From positions 62,001-126,000 of the forward strand of contig NZ_BBZK01000008.1 of NCBI RefSeq assembly GCF_001748085.1: 64,000 bases of DNA. Direction: 5' to 3'. The notes below the pieces were generated by a model, which worked only from the letters and a program-made list of their open reading frames with translations, did not search any database and had not been told where the DNA came from. Made by a program: the position numbers and the translations under genes. The DNA is from Streptomyces sp. TP-A0874 (GTDB taxonomy: Bacteria; Actinomycetota; Actinomycetes; Streptomycetales; Streptomycetaceae). Numbering within the stretch: the stretch's first letter is position 1; every line of letters starts with the position of its first letter. This document shows positions 1 to 10,106 of the stretch, piece after piece.

Positions 1-850
1 GGCGCTCACCTCGAAGAACATGCCCTACAAGCACTCCTTCGGGCCGTTCGCGCCGGAGATCTACCGGGCGCCGCTGGCCTATCCCTACCGCTGGCTGACC
101 GGGCCCGAGCACTGTGCCGAGGAGGCTTCGGCCCAGGCGATCGACATGATCAACAAGCAGATCGGGGCGGAGAACGTCGCCGCGATCGTCATCGAGCCGC
201 TGCTCGGCGAAGGCGGCTTCATCGAGCCTGCCAAGGGCTTCCTCCCGCGGCTGGCCGAGTTCGCCAAGGCCAACGGCATCGTGTTCGTCGCGGACGAGAT
301 CCAGTCCGGATTCTGCCGCACCGGCCAGTGGTTCGCCTGCGAGGACGAAGGCATCGTGCCGGACCTGGTCACCACCGCCAAGGGGATCGCGGGCGGACTG
401 CCGCTGGCCGCGGTCACCGGACGTGCCGAGATCATGGACGCGGCCCACAGTGGCGGTCTGGGCGGCACCTACGGCGGCAACCCGGTGGCCTGCGCGGCGG
501 CGCTGGGTGCCATCGAGACGATGCGGGAACTGGACCTGAACGCGAAGGCGCGGCGCATCGAGGAGGTCATGAAGCCGCGTCTCACCGCGATGCAGGAGAA
601 GTACGAGGTGATCGGGGATGTCCGCGGGCGCGGTGCGATGATCGCCATCGAGCTGGTGCGGGCCGGTTCGAAGGAGCCCAACCCGGAGGCGACCGCGGCG
701 CTCGCCAAGGCCTGCCACTCCCAGGGGCTGCTGGTGCTCACCACCGGCACCTACGGCAACGTCGTCCGCTTCCTGCCTCCGCTGGTCATCGGCGAGGACC
801 TGCTCAACGAGGGGCTGGACATCCTCGACGGAGCCCTCGCCAACCTCTGA
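1..850 (+). CDS. gabT: 4-aminobutyrate aminotransferase, 5'-truncated by the window edge
   Basis: C-terminal two thirds of a class-III PLP-dependent aminotransferase. It would convert GABA plus 2-oxoglutarate to succinate semialdehyde plus glutamate in the cytoplasm. The reading frame is already open at base 2, so the true start lies outside the window; the ATG at base 20 is internal. Visible family motifs are ADEIQSGFCRTG and the PLP-lysine region TTAKGIAGGLPLAA, followed by GGTYGGNPVACAAAL. The family is normally about 420-450 residues and about 280 are present here. The polyamine importer and aldehyde dehydrogenase nearby support a role at the end of putrescine/GABA catabolism. Other class-III aminotransferases (ornithine, diaminobutyrate) are less likely given this context. 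Confidence 0.9.
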   Translation, partial: ALTSKNMPYKHSFGPFAPEIYRAPLAYPYRWLTGPEHCAEEASAQAIDMINKQIGAENVAAIVIEPLLGEGGFIEPAKGFLPRLAEFAKANGIVFVADEIQSGFCRTGQWFACEDEGIVPDLVTTAKGIAGGLPLAAVTGRAEIMDAAHSGGLGGTYGGNPVACAAALGAIETMRELDLNAKARRIEEVMKPRLTAMQEKYEVIGDVRGRGAMIAIELVRAGSKEPNPEATAALAKACHSQGLLVLTTGTYGNVVRFLPPLVIGEDLLNEGLDILDGALANL

Positions 851-962
851 GCGACGGCCGGCCCGGCCGGTGAAGAATGTGTGCGGAGCTGATGGCGGAC
901 GGGTGATCCGGCTGTCCGCCCGGCCTCCCGTGACGTACGGTTCCCGCAGTTGAGAGGAACCT

Positions 963-988
963 TTCGCCCGCAGGCGACTGCGGGCGAA
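963..988. terminator. Perfect 11-bp inverted repeat downstream of gabT
   Basis: Arms 963-973 and 978-988 are perfect complements around a GCGA tetraloop. There is no T-run. It could end or stabilise the gabT transcript. Confidence 0.45.
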
Positions 989-1126
989 GCCGGTTCGGGC
1001 GCCTCAAGTGCTCCGTCTCGGCCGTGCCCTCGCGCACATCACCGAACCCTCGGGTCCGGTACTCTCCGCCGATCGGACGGCCGCCCGCCCCACACCCCCC
1101 GGGGCGCGCGGTACGCCGGTCGCCAT

Positions 1127-1171
1127 GACCGCCCTGGAACCTCCCCCCTGTTCCAGGGCGGTCGCTCTTTT
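1127..1171 (+). terminator. Intrinsic-type terminator between convergent genes
   Basis: Perfect 14-bp stem (1127-1140 with 1150-1163) with a 9-nt loop, then GCTC and TTTT at 1168-1171 on the plus strand. It sits between gabT and the convergent primase/polymerase-like gene and could act in both directions. The T-run favours plus-strand use. Confidence 0.75.
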
Positions 1172-1239
1172 CCCGAGCGTCCCGGCCTTCCGGCGCCTAC
1201 CCCGGCGTCCCTCCGGTCGCTGAGGGCCGCGGCCGGTTT

Positions 1240-1707
1240 TCAGCTGCCCGCCGCCCGGGCCTGGGCGATCACCGCTGCCGCCTCGTGCATCGCCAACTCC
1301 AGCAGCACCGGATCGGTGAGCCGGCCGGAACCGTCCGGCGGCAGCAGCCAGCGCATGGAGCCGGCCGTGTACCCCGGGCGGGGAACGACGATCCAGGTGC
1401 CGCGTCCGGCACACCGCACCCCCGTGCCCAGCCAACGCTCCGCGGTGCCTGGCGGCACGAAGAAGCCCATCCGCCGCTGCCCGAAGTCGGCGAGCACCGG
1501 GCCGGGCCGCCGGTCGGGCTGCCCGGTGAGGACGTCGAACGTGGGATAGCCCAGCTCACCCGGGAGGATGAGCACGTCCCACAGCCGCCCCGCGGGCAGC
1601 AGCGCCACCCCCCGGGGATCACTCTCCCACTCCCGGCGGCACTCCGCTGGATCAGGAGCCGCCGAGCACAGCCACCCCAGCGCGTTCCGCTCCCCCGTGC
1701 CGTCCAT
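1240..1707 (-). CDS. Primase/polymerase-like hypothetical protein (155 aa)
   Basis: Conserved-looking actinomycete protein of unknown function. The ATG start is set by GAGGAAGAGGG just upstream; the longer open frame reads into non-coding sequence. Visible blocks are ALLPAGRLWDV, then FFVPPGTAERWL, GRGTWIVVP and MRWLLPP. The same block order occurs in the primase/polymerase-like protein at 40238-40912, suggesting a shared fold, but I see no catalytic acidic residues that would prove primase activity. It may be a truncated or repurposed relative of the bifunctional DNA primase/polymerase N-terminal family. It is convergent with gabT and lies downstream of potC on the same strand, about 190 bp away. 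Confidence 0.6.
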   Translation of the reverse strand: MDGTGERNALGWLCSAAPDPAECRREWESDPRGVALLPAGRLWDVLILPGELGYPTFDVLTGQPDRRPGPVLADFGQRRMGFFVPPGTAERWLGTGVRCAGRGTWIVVPRPGYTAGSMRWLLPPDGSGRLTDPVLLELAMHEAAAVIAQARAAGS

Positions 1708-1900
1708 GTACGTTCCCTCTTCCTCGACTCGCGCTGGTGACCACCCCGCTCGTCGAATCCGGCGCCGGTCTCGCGCCGGGTTCGACGGTGGGTACGGAGG
1801 AGAGGGCCGCAGGGACCACGCATTACGCGGCTTCGACCGAGGCCCGTGGTGATTCGGATCACAACCGGCGGTTCCCGGGAGGTTCGGGCAGGACCACCCG

Positions 1901-2740
1901 TCACAGCGGTCCACCACCGCCGGAGCCCCGCCCACCACGCGGCCTGAGGGCCACGCTGGACAGGGCGATCAGCAGCGCCACCACGAACATGGCGGTGCCG
2001 ATCACATAGACCTGCACGGGGATGCCGCGCTGCGCCGCGCCCCACACGTACATGGGGAAGGTGACGGCCGCCCCCGAGTTGAAGTTGGTGATGACGAAGT
2101 CGTCGAAGGAGAGCGCGAAGCAGAGCAGCGCGCCGGCCCCGATACCGGGCGCCGCCGTCGGCAGGGTGACCCGGAGGAAGGTCTGCGGCAGCGAGGCGTA
2201 GAGGTCGCGGGCCGCCTCCTCAAGGTGCGGGTCCATGCCGGCCAGCCGTGCCTTGACGGCGACGACGACGAAGCTGAGCCCGAAGGTGATGTGGGCGATC
2301 AGGATCGTCGGCGCGCCGAACTCGATCCCCATGTTGAGGAACAGTGTCCCCAGCGAGGCACCCATCACCACCTCCGGCATCGCCATGGGCAGCAGGATCA
2401 GCGCGTTCGCGGCCGTCTTCCCCCGGAAGCGGTACCGGGTGACGGCGAAGGCGGTCAGCGTGCCGAGGACCGTCGCGGCGAGCGTGGCCCAAGCGGCGAT
2501 CCGCAGGCTCAGGAGGAGTGAGTCGCACACCCCGGCGGCCGCGCAGGGGTGCGTCCAGGCATCGAGGGAGAACCGGCGCCACTGGTAGTTGTATCTGCCC
2601 TCGGGCTGGTTGAAGGACAGCGCCACCACCACGAGGTTGGGCAGGAGGAGGTAGGCGAGTCCGCCCATGGCGGCCACCACCACGAGGTTCCGCCGCAGCC
2701 GGCGGGCGAGTCCGGCGCCGCGCGCCCGGCCGTCCCTCAT
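1901..2740 (-). CDS. potC: Polyamine ABC transporter permease, PotC type
   Basis: Inner-membrane subunit of a spermidine/putrescine importer, 279 residues, with about six hydrophobic segments. An early segment near residue 30 is followed by a periplasmic stretch. The cytoplasmic EAA loop is visible as EEAARDLYASLPQTFLRVTLP, which couples to the ATPase. The start overlaps the potB stop by 4 bp (ATGA), implying translational coupling, and it is the last gene of the potDABC operon. The C-terminus ends in a short Arg/Gly-rich cytoplasmic tail. Substrate is inferred from family and neighbours, and putrescine fits best beside gabT and the aminobutyraldehyde-type dehydrogenase. Confidence 0.9.
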   Translation of the reverse strand: MRDGRARGAGLARRLRRNLVVVAAMGGLAYLLLPNLVVVALSFNQPEGRYNYQWRRFSLDAWTHPCAAAGVCDSLLLSLRIAAWATLAATVLGTLTAFAVTRYRFRGKTAANALILLPMAMPEVVMGASLGTLFLNMGIEFGAPTILIAHITFGLSFVVVAVKARLAGMDPHLEEAARDLYASLPQTFLRVTLPTAAPGIGAGALLCFALSFDDFVITNFNSGAAVTFPMYVWGAAQRGIPVQVYVIGTAMFVVALLIALSSVALRPRGGRGSGGGGPL

Positions 2741-3647
2741 CGGACCTCCCCCGCGCGTGGTCCGCGGAGGTGGTGGGTCACCAGGGCGAGGACCACGACC
2801 ATCAGGATGAGCGACACGGCCGCCGCCGTCGGATAGTCCAGCACCCTCAGGAACTGGCCCTGGATCACGTTCCCGATCATCTTCTGGTGTGCGGAACCGA
2901 GCAGTTCGGCGTTGATGTAGTCACCGGTGGCGGGGATGAAGGTGAGCAGACTGCCGGCGATGGCACCGGGAGCCGAAAGGGGCAGGGTCACCGTGCGGAA
3001 CGCGGAGAGAGGTGTGGCGTACAGGTCGCCGGCCGCCTCCCTCAGCCGTCGGTCGATCCCGGCCAGTGAGGCGTAGAGCGGCAGCACCATCATCGGCAGA
3101 TAGTTGTAGGACAGGCCGAGGATCACCGCCAGCGGGGTGGCGAGCACACGCTGGCCCGAGGTCAGCCCGACCCAGTCGGTGGCCTGCAGGAGGTGCGAGC
3201 TGCCCAGCAGGGTGACCACCGCACCGGAGTCGGCGAGGATCGTCCGCCAGGCCAGGGTGCGGATCAGGAAGCTGGTCAGGAAGGGCGCGATGACCAGCAC
3301 GAGCAGGACGCGGCGCCAGCGGCCGGCCCGGAAGGCGATGGTGTAGGCCAGCGGGTAGCCGATCAGGAGGCAGAGCCCGGTGGCGGCGGCGGCGTAGAGG
3401 AGGGACCGCAGGAAGTGCGGGTGGTAGTCCAGCAGCGCCTGCCAGTAGGTCGCGGTGTGCCAGGTGACCTCGAAGCCCTCTTCGAGGGAGCCGGTCTGCA
3501 GGGAGGTGGAGGCCTGGTAGACCAGCGGTGCGACGAAGAAGACGAGCAGCCAGCAGGCTCCGGGCAGCAGCAGCCAGTAGGGAAGGAGACGGCTGGTGCG
3601 GGTCACCGGGGGGTCGGCCGGGCTGGTCGTCGGGGCGTCACCGCGCC

Positions 3648-3651
<4 letters not shown>
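2737..3651 (-). CDS. potB: Polyamine ABC transporter permease, PotB type
   Basis: Second membrane subunit of the importer, 304 residues, with about six transmembrane segments. The first, LPYWLLLPGACWLLVFFVAPL, starts near residue 24 after a short polar N-terminus. The EAA motif is REAAGDLYATPLSAFRTVTLP. It overlaps potA upstream and potC downstream by 4 bp each, so the three cytoplasmic and membrane subunits are probably made in fixed ratio. It would form the translocation channel as a heterodimer with PotC. Confidence 0.9.
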
Positions 3652-4781
<1,130 letters not shown>

Positions 4782-4827
4782 GGTTCTCTCTCCGGTGTGG
4801 CAGGGGTGGGCGCGGGGGCTGACGGGC

Positions 4828-6075
4828 TCAGGCGCCGATCAGCCGGGAGAACTTCTCCTCGAAGGCGCTCTCCTCGGCCGCGGAGAGCAAGCGGAACTCG
4901 TGGGCCTTCTCGGTCATCTCCCGGTCGGGGATGACGAGCGGATTCCGTGCCAGCTCGGGGTCGATCCGGGCGAGTTCCCCGCGTACCCCGTCGACCGGGC
5001 AGACGTAGCCGATGTAGGCGGCGACCCGGGCGGCGACCTCGGGCCGGTAGTAGTAGTCGATGAGCCGCTCGGCGTTCGCCTGGTGCCGCGCCCCGTCGGG
5101 GACGAGGAGGTCGTCGGAGGCGAGCAGGTAGCCGGCGTCCGGAACGGCGTAGCGGACATCGGGGTTGTCCTGCTGAAGTTGCAGGAGGTCCCCGGCCCAG
5201 GCCAGACAGGCGGCGATGTTGCCCCGGTTGAGGTCGTCGAGGTAGTCGTTGCCCGTGAAGCGCCGGATCTGGCCTCGGTCGACGGCGCCCTGGAGGCGGT
5301 CCAGCGCGGCGTCGAAGTCCTCGGCGTCGAAGCTCTCGGGCTCCGTTCCCATGTCGAGGAGGGTCAGCCCGACGGTGTCGCGCATCTCGGTGAGCAGGGC
5401 GACCCGCCCCTTGAGCCGGGGGTCGGTGAGCAGTTGGTCGACGGAGGTCACCTGCCGGCCGCCGGTCGCGCTCAGGTTGTAGGCGATGACCGTCGGCACC
5501 CCCTGCCATGGGTAGGAGTGGGCGCGTCCGGGATCCCACCCGACGGTGCGGAAGGGTGCCGCGAGGTTGGCGAAGGCGGTGGGCAGGTTGGCGGGGTCGA
5601 GCCTGCGGGCCCAGCCCAGCCGGATCAGCCGGCCGGCCAGCCAGTCGGTCACGCAGATCAGGTCCCGCCCGGTGGGGCGGCCGGCTGCGAGCTGGGGTTT
5701 GAGTTTCCCGAAGAACTCGACGTTGTCGTTGATGTCCTCGGTGTAGGTGACTTCGATCCCGGTGTCCCGGCCGAAGGCCTCCAAGGTCGGCCTGCTCCGA
5801 CCGTCCTCGCCGGTGTCGATGTACTCGGTCCAGTTGGACCAGACGACCTTCTTCTCGCCGCTGGAGTGGTCCTCGCCCGCGTTCCCGGCGGTTTCGGCCC
5901 GGCCGGCCGGCGGGATGCCGCAGCCGGCGAGGGCCCCCAGTGCCGCGGCGGTGAGGGCGCCGCCTCCGGCCCGCCACAGCGAACGGCGGCTGAGGGCGCC
6001 TCGTCCGCTGGTCACCGTCCGCCGGATGGCGGCGATCTGAGCCTCCGAGAGCTCCCCCGTGTCCTCGCCGTGCAT
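4828..6075 (-). CDS. potD: Polyamine-binding lipoprotein, PotD type
   Basis: Extracellular solute-binding protein that delivers polyamine to PotBC, 415 residues. The ATG start follows GAAGGACGG; a longer open frame upstream has no ribosome site. An SRRSLWR twin-arginine motif precedes a hydrophobic stretch and a lipobox LAGC near residue 50, so export by Tat followed by lipidation is likely. The mature protein shows KVVWSNWTEYID and EVTYTEDINDN, typical of the PotD/PotF family. It is the first gene of the operon; the gene upstream (6313) is divergent, so operon promoters must lie in the 237-bp gap. Confidence 0.92.
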   Translation of the reverse strand: MHGEDTGELSEAQIAAIRRTVTSGRGALSRRSLWRAGGGALTAAALGALAGCGIPPAGRAETAGNAGEDHSSGEKKVVWSNWTEYIDTGEDGRSRPTLEAFGRDTGIEVTYTEDINDNVEFFGKLKPQLAAGRPTGRDLICVTDWLAGRLIRLGWARRLDPANLPTAFANLAAPFRTVGWDPGRAHSYPWQGVPTVIAYNLSATGGRQVTSVDQLLTDPRLKGRVALLTEMRDTVGLTLLDMGTEPESFDAEDFDAALDRLQGAVDRGQIRRFTGNDYLDDLNRGNIAACLAWAGDLLQLQQDNPDVRYAVPDAGYLLASDDLLVPDGARHQANAERLIDYYYRPEVAARVAAYIGYVCPVDGVRGELARIDPELARNPLVIPDREMTEKAHEFRLLSAAEESAFEEKFSRLIGA

Positions 6076-6312
6076 CGCTGTCCGTCCTTCGCCGGTCGTG
6101 CGGCCCGCGCGGGCCCCGTCCTGACTCCGCGGCTCCGGGGGACGGCCGCGGGCGGACACCCGCCGACGAGCCGGGGCGGTTGGTCCGCCGCCCCTCCCCC
6201 AGGTCCCGGGTGATCCTCCCCCATGGCCGCTCCCGGACCGCTCCCGCCCCCGCCTACGATGAAGCCCGCGCACCTCGACCACGAGAACCGCACACCACCG
6301 CGAGGGAGTCCC

Positions 6313-7347
6313 ATGACCGATCTGCAGCGCTTCATCGCCGGGCTGCCCAAGGCGGAGCTCCACGTCCACCACGTCGGTTCTGCGTCGCCGCGGATCGTCA
6401 CCGAGCTCTCCGCCCGGCACCCGAAGTCCAAGGTGCCGACCGACCCGGAGGCGATCGCGGAGTTCTTCACCTTCCGGGACTTCGCGCACTTCGTGGAGAT
6501 CTACCTCTCGGTGGTGGATCTGATCCGCACGGCCGATGACGTGCGGCTGCTCACCTTCGAGGTCGCCCGGGACATGGCGCGGCAGAACATCCGCTACGCG
6601 GAGCTGACCGTCACGCCGTTCAGTTCGACCAGGCGCGGGATTCCTGACATCGCCTTCGTCGAGGCGATAGAGGACGCGCGGAAGGCCGCCGAGACCGAGC
6701 TGGGCGTGGTGCTCCGCTGGATCTTCGACATCCCCGGCGAGGCGGGACTGCCCGCCGCCGAGGAGACCGCGCGGATCGCGCTGGAGGTGCCCTGCGAGGG
6801 GTTGGTCGGCTTCGGCCTGGGCGGCCCGGAGATCGGTGTGGACCGCCCCCAGTTCAAGCCCTACTTCGACCGGGCCATCGCCGCCGGCCTGCACAGCGTG
6901 CCGCACGCGGGCGAGACCACCGGCCCGCAGACGGTCTGGGACGCGCTGACCGCCCTGCGCGCCGAACGCATCGGCCACGGCACGAGCGCGCCGCAGGATC
7001 CCCGCCTGCTCGCCCACCTCGCCGAGCACCGGATACCGCTGGAGGTGTGCCCCACCTCCAACCTGGCCACCCGAGCCGTCCCGGACCTCGACCGGCACCC
7101 GCTGCGGGAGATGGTGGAGGCGGGCGTGCTGGTGACGATCAACAGCGACGACCCGCCGATGTTCGGCACCGACCTGTGCCGCGAGTACGGCATCGCCGCT
7201 CGGCTGCTCGGTCTGGACGAGGCGGGGGTCGCGGAGCTGGCGAAGAACGCCGTGCGGGCCTCTTTCCTCGACCCGGCCGGCAAGGCGGAGCTCACCGCGG
7301 AGATCGACCGGTACACCGCGGCCTGGTCACCGGCGACGGCGGGATGA
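6313..7347 (+). CDS. Aminodeoxyfutalosine-deaminase-type amidohydrolase (annotated family: adenosine deaminase)
   Basis: Zinc-dependent deaminase of the adenosine deaminase superfamily, 344 residues. The ATG follows GAGGGAGTCCC. Metal and catalytic motifs are present: HVHH at 17-20, HAGE at 198-201, GHGT at 221-224 and SDDP at 278-281. The N-terminal signature AELHVHHVGSASPRIV is, as I recall it, that of the S. coelicolor SCO5662 subgroup. Biochemistry on that protein assigned deamination of 6-amino-6-deoxyfutalosine to futalosine in menaquinone synthesis. That substrate is therefore more likely than adenosine, though this rests on subgroup resemblance. It overlaps the next gene by 4 bp. Confidence 0.82.
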   Translation: MTDLQRFIAGLPKAELHVHHVGSASPRIVTELSARHPKSKVPTDPEAIAEFFTFRDFAHFVEIYLSVVDLIRTADDVRLLTFEVARDMARQNIRYAELTVTPFSSTRRGIPDIAFVEAIEDARKAAETELGVVLRWIFDIPGEAGLPAAEETARIALEVPCEGLVGFGLGGPEIGVDRPQFKPYFDRAIAAGLHSVPHAGETTGPQTVWDALTALRAERIGHGTSAPQDPRLLAHLAEHRIPLEVCPTSNLATRAVPDLDRHPLREMVEAGVLVTINSDDPPMFGTDLCREYGIAARLLGLDEAGVAELAKNAVRASFLDPAGKAELTAEIDRYTAAWSPATAG

Positions 7348-8081
7348 CCGACCACCGGCACTCCCCCCGGGACGGCGCCGCCGGCTGGCTGCCGAACAGG
7401 CGGCCCTGCACCGCCGTCGGCCACCGGGGCTTCCCGTACCGGGCCGTGGAGAACACCCTGCCCTCGCTCCGGGCCGCGCTGGCCGCCGGAGCGGACTCCG
7501 TCGAGGTCGACGTCCGGCTCACCCGGGACGGGGTGCCGGTGCTGCTGCACGACCGCACCCTGCGCCGGCTGTGGGGCCGCGACCGACCGCTGTCCGCGGT
7601 GCGGCTGGCGGAACTCCGCGAGCTGACGGGCTGTGGGGTTCCCACGCTGCGGGCAGCCCTGTCCGCGGTCCGGGAATCGCCGACGGCGCGCCTGCTGGTG
7701 GATCTCCCCGACGAGTCGGCCGTCCGGCGGACACTGGGGGAGGTCCGGGACGCCGGCGCGGCCGACCGGGTGTACTACTGCGGGGCGGGGACGGCGCTCC
7801 TCGCGGTGCGTGCGCAGGACCCGGCCGCCGAGACGGCCATCACCTGGACGCGTGGCGTCCCGCCGCCTCCGGCGCTGCTGGCGGCGGTGCGTCCGCGCTG
7901 GGTCAACTACCGCTTCGGCCTGCTCAGCAGCTCCCTGGTGGAGCGGGCCCACGCCGACGGACTGCTCGTCTCGGCCTGGACCCCCGACACCCGGTACGCG
8001 ATGTCCCGCCTGCTGCGCCAGGGCGTCGACTCCGTCACCACCAACCGGATCGACTGCCTGCTCCGCCTGCTCCCCCGCTGA
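7344..8081 (+). CDS. Glycerophosphodiester phosphodiesterase
   Basis: GDPD-family TIM-barrel enzyme, 245 residues, that would hydrolyse glycerophosphodiesters to glycerol-3-phosphate and an alcohol. The catalytic GHRGF...ENT is at about 26-38, metal ligands EVDVRLTRDG at 54-63 and the second histidine HD at 69-70. No signal peptide is seen, so it is probably cytoplasmic. The start overlaps the deaminase stop as ATGA, so the two genes are translationally coupled, although no pathway link is obvious. It ends 17 bp before a strong hairpin. Confidence 0.88.
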   Translation: MTDHRHSPRDGAAGWLPNRRPCTAVGHRGFPYRAVENTLPSLRAALAAGADSVEVDVRLTRDGVPVLLHDRTLRRLWGRDRPLSAVRLAELRELTGCGVPTLRAALSAVRESPTARLLVDLPDESAVRRTLGEVRDAGAADRVYYCGAGTALLAVRAQDPAAETAITWTRGVPPPPALLAAVRPRWVNYRFGLLSSSLVERAHADGLLVSAWTPDTRYAMSRLLRQGVDSVTTNRIDCLLRLLPR

Positions 8082-8097
8082 GCCGTGGAAACCGGCG

Positions 8098-8130
8098 GCG
8101 GGCCCGGGAGGTGGCTCCTCCCGGGCCCGC
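8098..8130. terminator. Bidirectional terminator between convergent genes
   Basis: Perfect 14-bp GC-rich stem (8098-8111 with 8117-8130), 5-nt loop, followed on the plus strand by a short T-containing run near 8141. It separates the diesterase from the convergent aldehyde dehydrogenase. Confidence 0.75.
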
Positions 8131-8198
8131 GGTGCGGCCCTTTCCTGCTGTTCGCCTCGCGGGGTGCGGCTGGTCGGCCACGCCCGGCAGCGGCGGGG

Positions 8199-9638
8199 TC
8201 AGTCCTCCAGCGAGGTCATCACGTGCTTGATGCGGGTGTAGTCCTCAAGGCCGTAGGCGGAGAGGTCCTTGCCGTAGCCGGACTTCTTGAAGCCGCCGTG
8301 CGGCATCTCGGCGACGAGCGGGATGTGGGTGTTGATCCACACGCAACCGAAGTCCAGCGCCTTGGACAGCCGCATCGCTCGGGCGTGGTCCTTGGTCCAC
8401 ACCGAGGAGGCAAGGGCGTAGTCGACGTCGTTGGCGTACTCGACGGCCTGCGCCTCGTCGGTGAACTTCTGCACGGTGATGACCGGGCCGAAGACCTCGT
8501 TCTGGATGATCTCGTCCTGCTGCCGCAGCCCCGAGACGACCGTCGGGGCGTAGTAGTAGCCCTGGTCGCCCACCCGGTGCCCGCCGACCTCGACCTTGGC
8601 GTGGTCCGGCAGCCGCTCGATGAAGCCGCCCACCTTGGCCAACTGGTCCGCGTTGTTGAGCGGGCCGTAGAGGACGTCCTCGTCGTCCGGCCGTCCGGTC
8701 TTGGTGTCCGCCGCGGCCTTGGCCAGCGCCGTCACGAACTCGTCGTGGATCGACTCGTGCACCAGCACCCGGGTGGCCGCGGTGCAGTCCTGACCCGCGT
8801 TGAAGAACCCGGCCTCGGTGATGCCGCCGACCGCCTTGGCGATGTCGGCGTCCTGGAAGACGACGACCGGCGCCTTGCCGCCCAGTTCGAGGTGGACCCG
8901 CTTGAGGTCCTTCGAGGCGCTCTCCGCGACCTGCATCCCGGCCCGCACCGAACCGGTGATGGAGGCCATCGCCGGAATCTCGTGCTCGACCATCATCCGG
9001 CCGGTGTCGCGGTCTCCGCAGATGACGTTGAAGACCCCCTTCGGCACGATGGAGCCGATGATCTCGGCGAAGAGCACCGTGGACGCCGGTGTCGTGTCCG
9101 ACGGCTTGAGGACGACGGTGTTGCCGGCGGCCAGCGCCGGGGCGAACTTCCAGACGGCCATCAGCATCGGGTAGTTCCAGGGGGCGACCTGGGCGCAGAC
9201 GCCCACCGGCTCGCGCCGGACCATGGAGGTCAGGCCCTCCATGTACTCTCCGGCGGAGCGGCCCTCCAGCATCCGTGCGGCACCGGCGAAGAACCGGATC
9301 TGGTCGAGCATCATCGGGATCTCCTCGGACCGGGTGAGTCCGAGCGGCTTGCCGGTGTTCTCCGACTCCACCGCGATGAGTTCCTCGGCCCGCTCCTCGA
9401 AGGCGTCCGCGATCTTGAGCAGGGCACGCTGCCGCTCGCCGGGCACCAGGTCCCGCCACGCCGGGAAGGCCGCCTCGGCCGCGGCCATGGCCGCGTCGAC
9501 GTCGGCGGCGCCGGACAGCGGGGCGGTGGCGTAGGCCTCGCCGGTAGCCGGGTTGATGACCTCCGTGGTCCGTCCGTCGGCGGCGTCCCGGAACTCCCCG
9601 TCGATGTAGTTGCGCAGACGACGCAGCTCAGTGGTCAC
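8199..9638 (-). CDS. Gamma-aminobutyraldehyde-type aldehyde dehydrogenase
   Basis: NAD(P)-dependent aldehyde dehydrogenase, 479 residues. I chose the GTG start because a strong AAGGAGGGG lies 8 nt upstream; the longer frame has no such site. The glutamate region LELGGKAPVVVF and the catalytic cysteine in FNAGQDCTAATRV are intact, and the cofactor region APWNYPMLMAVWKFAPALAAG is clear. Beside potABCD and gabT the likely substrate is 4-aminobutanal, giving GABA. Betaine aldehyde is the main alternative and cannot be excluded from sequence alone. Confidence 0.88.
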   Translation of the reverse strand: MTTELRRLRNYIDGEFRDAADGRTTEVINPATGEAYATAPLSGAADVDAAMAAAEAAFPAWRDLVPGERQRALLKIADAFEERAEELIAVESENTGKPLGLTRSEEIPMMLDQIRFFAGAARMLEGRSAGEYMEGLTSMVRREPVGVCAQVAPWNYPMLMAVWKFAPALAAGNTVVLKPSDTTPASTVLFAEIIGSIVPKGVFNVICGDRDTGRMMVEHEIPAMASITGSVRAGMQVAESASKDLKRVHLELGGKAPVVVFQDADIAKAVGGITEAGFFNAGQDCTAATRVLVHESIHDEFVTALAKAAADTKTGRPDDEDVLYGPLNNADQLAKVGGFIERLPDHAKVEVGGHRVGDQGYYYAPTVVSGLRQQDEIIQNEVFGPVITVQKFTDEAQAVEYANDVDYALASSVWTKDHARAMRLSKALDFGCVWINTHIPLVAEMPHGGFKKSGYGKDLSAYGLEDYTRIKHVMTSLED

Positions 9639-10106
9639 TGGGCCACCCCTCCTTAGATGTCCAAAGATTGAGACAACCACACCCTACGGGCTATCCCCCG
9701 GTCTCCGGCAGGCGTTCGAAGACCGGGGCAGCGCACGGGCGCTCGCCCGGGGTTCGGCACAGCCTTCGTCCACGGCCGTTTGCCGTACAACATCGGTTGA
9801 TAGGACCTCCATTAGAAGGAACCTGCGGAGTCCAGCCCCCGACCCGGCCTCATCGGGCCGCTCCACTCTCTACGGTTCCTGTGACCGATCGACCTCGAAA
9901 GCGTTCGCCCCGCCAGGGCAACGACCACGGGCTGTCCCGTCATCCCTGGTGGACGGCGCACGGCGTCGGATGCGGCGCGCCGCAAGGCGGAGGGATGCCC
10001 CGGTACGCCCCGCGGCCGGAGCTCCCGACGGGTGCGGTGAGGTACCGCCTCCCGCGTCGCGCGCCTGCCAGGACGAAGGGACAGCCCCTAGCGGAGGTGC
10101 TCGACG
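9639..10106. other. 468-bp divergent intergenic region
   Basis: Holds the divergent promoters of the aldehyde dehydrogenase and the ABC pair. A TGTC-N10-GACA dyad starts at 9658, just upstream of the dehydrogenase ribosome site. A 14-bp perfect palindrome lies at 9971-9984. Neither can be tied to a named regulator. Open frames here show no family features and I regard them as non-coding. Confidence 0.45.

Larger units (their letters stand above)
851..1239. other. 389-bp non-coding gap between convergent genes
   Basis: Apart from the two hairpins listed separately, no convincing gene or promoter is visible. The open frames here lack family features and lie in the spacer between two 3' ends. 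Confidence 0.5.

Noticed and set aside
1004..1435. Open frames between gabT and the primase/polymerase-like gene
   Set aside because: They cross strong hairpins, lack ribosome sites and show no family features.
9658..9675. TGTC-N10-GACA dyad before the aldehyde dehydrogenase as an operator
   Set aside because: Arms of four bases are too short to call; no local regulator gene supports it.
9684..9866. 60-codon minus-strand frame upstream of the aldehyde dehydrogenase
   Set aside because: No ribosome site, no homology features, and it lies in a promoter region.
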